Shown one piece after another: positions 60,732 through 64,000 of a DNA stretch of 64,000 nt. The position numbers were made by a program, and so were the translations under genes. Below the pieces are notes generated by a model. It was not told the origin of the DNA and did not search any database. It saw nothing but the letters and a program-made list of their open reading frames with translations. The stretch covers positions 372,001-436,000 of the forward strand of contig JAYRVF010000014.1 of assembly GCA_041918675.1 (NCBI GenBank), given 5' to 3'. The first letter of the stretch is position 1. The number at the start of each line of letters is the position of its first letter. This DNA comes from SCUB01 sp041918675 (GTDB lineage: Bacteria; Pseudomonadota; Alphaproteobacteria; Rhizobiales; Xanthobacteraceae).

Positions 60732-62267
60732 ATGGCAAGCGCGAACCTGTTCGACCGGCTGGAGGCGTCCATCACGGACGCGGCGCGAACCGCGATCACC
60801 ACGCCGGACGGCGGACGCCTGAGCTACGGCGATCTCGTCGCGCTGACGGGACGCCTGGCGCGCCATCTCGTCGAGCGCGGCGTGAAGCCCGGCGACCGCG
60901 TCGCGGCGCAGGTCGACAAGACGGTGCCGGCGCTCGCGCTTTATCTCGCGACGCTACGCGCCGGCGCGGTCTTCCTGCCGCTCAACAGCGCCTATACGCC
61001 GGCCGAGGTCGACTATTTCCTCACCGACGCCGAGCCCGCGCTTGTCGTTTGCGATCCGGCCGGCGCGGCGAACCTTGCCCCGATCGCGGCGCGCATCGGC
61101 GCGCGCATCGACATGCTCGACGCCACCGGACGCGGCGATCTGATCGACGGCGCCATGACGCGGGACCCGGACTTTCCGACCCTCGCCCGCGCGGGCGACG
61201 ACCTCGCCGCCATTCTCTACACCTCTGGCACCACCGGCCGGGCCAAGGGCGCGATGCTGACGCACGACAATCTCGTCTCGAACGCGCTGACGCTGATCGA
61301 TATCTGGCGTTTCTCGCCCGCCGACATTCTCATTCACGCGCTGCCGATCCATCACACGCACGGCTTGTTCGTGGCCTCCAACGTCGCGCTGTTTTCCGGC
61401 GCGTCGATGATCTTTCTGCCCAGGTTCGACGCCGGCGAAATCATCGCGCTGATGTCGCGCGCGACCGTGCTGATGGGCGTGCCGACCTTCTACACCCGCT
61501 TGCTGCGACACCCCGCGCTTTCGCGGGCGACGACCGCGACGATGCGGCTGTTCATTTCAGGCTCCGCGCCGCTGCTCGCCGAAACGCATCGGGCCTGGCT
61601 CGACCGCGCCGGTCACGCCATTCTCGAACGCTACGGGCTGACCGAGACCGGCATGAACACGTCGAACCCCCAAGACGGCGCGCGCGTGGCGGGCACGGTC
61701 GGCTTGCCGCTCCCGGACGTGTCGCTGCGCGTCACCGATCCCGAAACCGGCGCGCCGCTGCCAACCAACGCGATCGGCCTGATCGAGGTCAAGGGTCCCA
61801 ACGTATTCGCCGGCTACTGGCGCCAGCCGGAAAAGACCGCATCCGAATTCCGCGCCGACGGCTATTTCATCACCGGCGATCTCGGCCGCGTCGACGCGAA
61901 CGGCTATGTCCACATCGTCGGCCGCGAGAAGGATCTCATCATCTCGGGCGGCTTCAACGTCTATCCGAAGGAAGTCGAGATCGAGATCGACGCGCTCGCG
62001 GGCGTGGAGGAGAGCGCGGTCATCGGGCTGCCGCACCCGGATTTCGGCGAGGGCGTGGCCGCCATCGTGGTCCGCCGCCCGCGCGAAACGATCGACGAGA
62101 CCGCCGTGCTTGTCGCGCTCGGCGCGCGGCTTGCGAAGTTCAAGCAGCCCAAACGCGTGCTGTTCGTCGACGAATTGCCGCGCAACGCCATGGGCAAGGT
62201 TCAGAAAAACGTGCTGCGCGAGCGCTTCGGCGACCTCTTCAGCGCCCCGCCCGACGCCGGAATCTAG
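60732..62267 (+). CDS. matB: Malonyl-CoA synthetase (MatB-type acyl-CoA ligase)
   Basis: A 511-residue ANL-superfamily ligase. The P-loop is YTSGTTGRAKG, LPIHHTHGLFVASNV and RLFISGSAPLLAETH are MatB-type blocks, and ERYGLTETGMNTSNPQDG is the A5 region. GREKDLIISGGFNVYPKEVE and NAMGKVQKNVL complete the C-terminal domain. The chain matches rhizobial malonyl-CoA synthetases closely in length and motif text, so malonate is the likely substrate. ATG 60732 is preferred; an in-frame GTG at 60708 would add eight residues. No malonate decarboxylase or transporter gene is adjacent. Confidence 0.86.
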   Translation: MASANLFDRLEASITDAARTAITTPDGGRLSYGDLVALTGRLARHLVERGVKPGDRVAAQVDKTVPALALYLATLRAGAVFLPLNSAYTPAEVDYFLTDAEPALVVCDPAGAANLAPIAARIGARIDMLDATGRGDLIDGAMTRDPDFPTLARAGDDLAAILYTSGTTGRAKGAMLTHDNLVSNALTLIDIWRFSPADILIHALPIHHTHGLFVASNVALFSGASMIFLPRFDAGEIIALMSRATVLMGVPTFYTRLLRHPALSRATTATMRLFISGSAPLLAETHRAWLDRAGHAILERYGLTETGMNTSNPQDGARVAGTVGLPLPDVSLRVTDPETGAPLPTNAIGLIEVKGPNVFAGYWRQPEKTASEFRADGYFITGDLGRVDANGYVHIVGREKDLIISGGFNVYPKEVEIEIDALAGVEESAVIGLPHPDFGEGVAAIVVRRPRETIDETAVLVALGARLAKFKQPKRVLFVDELPRNAMGKVQKNVLRERFGDLFSAPPDAGI

Positions 62268-62614
62268 TTCGGGGCGTCGCCCGCGCTCAAATCGTCACGA
62301 GCGGAATTAGTCCGCGCGGCCGGCGTATAGAGGTATCCGCCGACCGCGCCGCAATATCCGGAACAAACCCGGTCATGACGAGACGGCGCGGCAAGTCGAT
62401 CGGTATCCGCCTTGGAGCCCGGCCGGCGCCGGTAGCCGTGTGCGGAGCAACCGGCACCTGCGTTGCTTGCGGCGGCGCGCGAAATGCCGGATCATCCTTC
62501 TTTGGGCGTGATCGGCATCATCGGGCCCCCGCGTCCGCGTGGATCGCGCGGGTCCCTTGTGATTGTTCGCCCGCCAATGTGGCTCAACCCGTTTCGACGA
62601 ATTGGAGCAAGGTC
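62268..62614. other. Intergenic region
   Basis: About 347 bases between matB and the next plus-strand gene. No gene, terminator or repeat stands out. The promoter of the gene at 62615 should lie at the right end. Confidence 0.4.
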
Positions 62615-63112
62615 ATGATCGTTCGCGCGGCAGTCGCCCTCATTATTCTCGCTCTGGCCTCGCCCGCCGCCCGCGCGCAGGAGCCGGTGGTCACCTACAA
62701 GACGCTGAGCCCGGACGTCGCGCTTGATCTCGCCAAAGGCGTGCTCGCAGAATGCCGGCGGCAGGGATTCCAGGTCGCGGTGGCGGTCGTCGACCGATTT
62801 GGACTGACGCAGGTGATGCTGCGCGATCGCTTCGCCGGGCCGCACACGCCGCCGACCGCGACCGGCAAGGCATGGACCGCGGTAACGTTCCGCACGAACA
62901 CGTCCGAGCTGATCGCCATCAGCCAGCCGGGAATGCCGCAAGCGGGCATCCGCAACCTGCCCGGCGCCGTCATCATCGGCGGCGGCTTGATGATCATGTC
63001 GGGCGGCTCGATGATCGGCGCGGTCGGCGTCTCCGGCGCGCCCGGCGGAGAAGCCGACGAAGCCTGCGCCAAGGCCGGCATCGCCTCGGTCGGCGACAAG
63101 ATCGACTTCTAA
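62615..63112 (+). CDS. HbpS/GlcG-family exported protein
   Basis: A 165-residue protein. A signal peptide (MIVRAAVALIILALASPAARAQ) is followed by the HbpS/GlcG domain: LDLAKGVLAECRRQGFQVAVAVVDRFG, TAVTFRTNTSELI and MSGGSMIGAVGVSGAPGGEADEACAKAGI are its typical strings. Members bind haem or small ligands and are often annotated as haem-degradation proteins. ATG 62615 follows GGAGCAAGG. It may act in periplasmic ligand binding; the ligand is unknown. Confidence 0.88.
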   Translation: MIVRAAVALIILALASPAARAQEPVVTYKTLSPDVALDLAKGVLAECRRQGFQVAVAVVDRFGLTQVMLRDRFAGPHTPPTATGKAWTAVTFRTNTSELIAISQPGMPQAGIRNLPGAVIIGGGLMIMSGGSMIGAVGVSGAPGGEADEACAKAGIASVGDKIDF

Positions 63113-63215
63113 GCCGCGTATCCGGCGCGCCGCGCGTTCGCGGTGGGGCGGCGCGCGCCCGCCGCGCGTTCGCGCCCATGCGCGCTGCATCGTCAGGACA
63201 CCGGCCTCGCCGACC

Positions 63216-64000
63216 TCACGCGGCGCGCACGGTCGCCAGGAACTTCGCGACCTCCGCCTTCAAGCGCTCGCTGTCCGTCGCGAGAGCTTGCGCCGACGAC
63301 AAGACCTGGACCGACGCCGTGCCGGTTTCCGTCGCGCCCTGACGCACGGCGCCGATATTCTCGTCGACAAGGGCCGTGCCGTTCGCGGCGTTCTGAATGT
63401 TACGGGCGATCTCCTGCGTGGCCGCGTCTTGCTCTTCCGCCGCGGCCGCGATGACGGTCGCGATTTCGGCGATGCGGGCGATGGTCGAGGTGATTTCCTT
63501 GATCGCGGCGACGGAATCCTCGGTCGCCGTCTGCATGTTGGCGATCTGGGCCGAGATCTCGTCCGTTGCCTTGCCGGTTTGAGCCGCCAGCGCCTTCACT
63601 TCCTGGGCGACCACGGCGAAGCCCCTTCCGGCCTCGCCGGCCCGCGCCGCCTCGATCGTCGCGTTGAGCGCGAGCAGATTGGTCTGCTCGGCGATCGCCG
63701 AAATCAGTTTCACCACATCGCCAATTCGACTCGCCGCCGACGAGAGTTCGCCGACCCGCGTGTCGGTCACGCGCGCCTGCGACACCGCCTCGTTCGCGAT
63801 CCGGCTCGATTCCTGAACCTGGCGGCCGATTTCTTTCACCGACGCCGCCATTTCATTGGTCGCCGACGCCACCGACGCCACGTTGGTCGACGCCTCGGTC
63901 GACGCGGTCGCCACGTTGACCGACCGCTGCTGCGCCGCTTCCGCCGTGTTGGTCAACGTCCGCGCCGCGGTTTCAAGATCGGCGGCCGCCGACGATACCG
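63216..64000 (-). CDS. Methyl-accepting chemotaxis protein, C-terminal part (cut by window edge)
   Basis: The visible 261 residues form a coiled-coil signalling domain. The highly conserved hairpin tip reads ISAIAEQTNLLALNATIEAA, then GFAVVAQEVKALA follows. Adaptation-type heptads with Ala, Gln and Glu surround it. The frame continues to the right edge (ETAARTLTNTAEAAQQ), so sensor and membrane segments lie outside the window. It relays ligand binding to CheA/CheW. It converges with the HbpS-like gene. Confidence 0.95.
   Translation of the reverse strand, partial: VSSAAADLETAARTLTNTAEAAQQRSVNVATASTEASTNVASVASATNEMAASVKEIGRQVQESSRIANEAVSQARVTDTRVGELSSAASRIGDVVKLISAIAEQTNLLALNATIEAARAGEAGRGFAVVAQEVKALAAQTGKATDEISAQIANMQTATEDSVAAIKEITSTIARIAEIATVIAAAAEEQDAATQEIARNIQNAANGTALVDENIGAVRQGATETGTASVQVLSSAQALATDSERLKAEVAKFLATVRAA

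Overview
The window is GC-rich DNA (roughly two-thirds G+C by eye) from an alphaproteobacterium, most likely a Hyphomicrobiales/Bradyrhizobiaceae-type soil or water organism. This rests on the gene families present: FixBCXA, an HpaG split into two genes, many small Pro/Ala-rich exported proteins, MatB and PrpE, and a GlsB-like protein. There is no rRNA, CRISPR array, phage or plasmid replication gene. The only tRNA reads CAT and is most likely tRNA-Ile2.

Layout. 0-13 kb holds ordinary chromosomal genes: an L,D-transpeptidase cut by the window edge, two rhodanese-family proteins, a MoxR ATPase with its VWA (CoxE-like) partner, several exported proteins of unknown role including one ending in about 30 PPGS repeats, and a fused membrane/spermidine-synthase-like protein. 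14-30 kb is a two-armed catabolic locus. The plus arm carries a ThDP-dependent enzyme, an aldehyde dehydrogenase, a LysR regulator, a LivHMGF-type ABC transporter and a 4,5-dihydroxyphthalate-decarboxylase-like protein. The convergent minus arm carries the binding protein for such a transporter, then fixB-fixC-fixX-fixA and a 2,4-dienoyl-CoA-reductase-like old-yellow-enzyme (OYE) flavoprotein. 30.5-37 kb is the homoprotocatechuate meta-cleavage operon hpaG1-G2-E-D-F-H-I with divergent hpaR and a clear promoter/operator. 37-42.5 kb is a self-contained copper-uptake operon: a DUF2946-like protein, an OprC/NosA-like TonB receptor, and ExbB, ExbD and TonB.

43-55 kb is a second catabolic locus. 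A spermidine/putrescine-type ABC transporter on plus converges on a minus-strand set comprising a BKACE, a cupin, a 3-hydroxyacyl-CoA-dehydrogenase-family enzyme, an SDR, two cyclase-family hydrolases, a LysR regulator and an acetolactate-synthase-like enzyme. 55-56.35 kb is a gene graveyard beside the tRNA: an IS3-family transposase remnant, half a potassium-channel pore and a frameshifted amidohydrolase start. 56.4-64 kb returns to ordinary genes: panD, small exported or membrane proteins, prpE, matB, an HbpS/GlcG-family protein and the C-terminal half of a chemotaxis receptor.

How they work together. The hpa operon would take homoprotocatechuate to pyruvate and succinic semialdehyde, but the 4-hydroxyphenylacetate hydroxylase genes (hpaBC) are absent here. 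The neighbouring ThDP enzyme plus aldehyde dehydrogenase, and the OYE-FixBCXA electron-transfer module, may feed it or serve a separate substrate. The substrates of both catabolic loci are unknown, and these are the best candidates for undescribed pathways.
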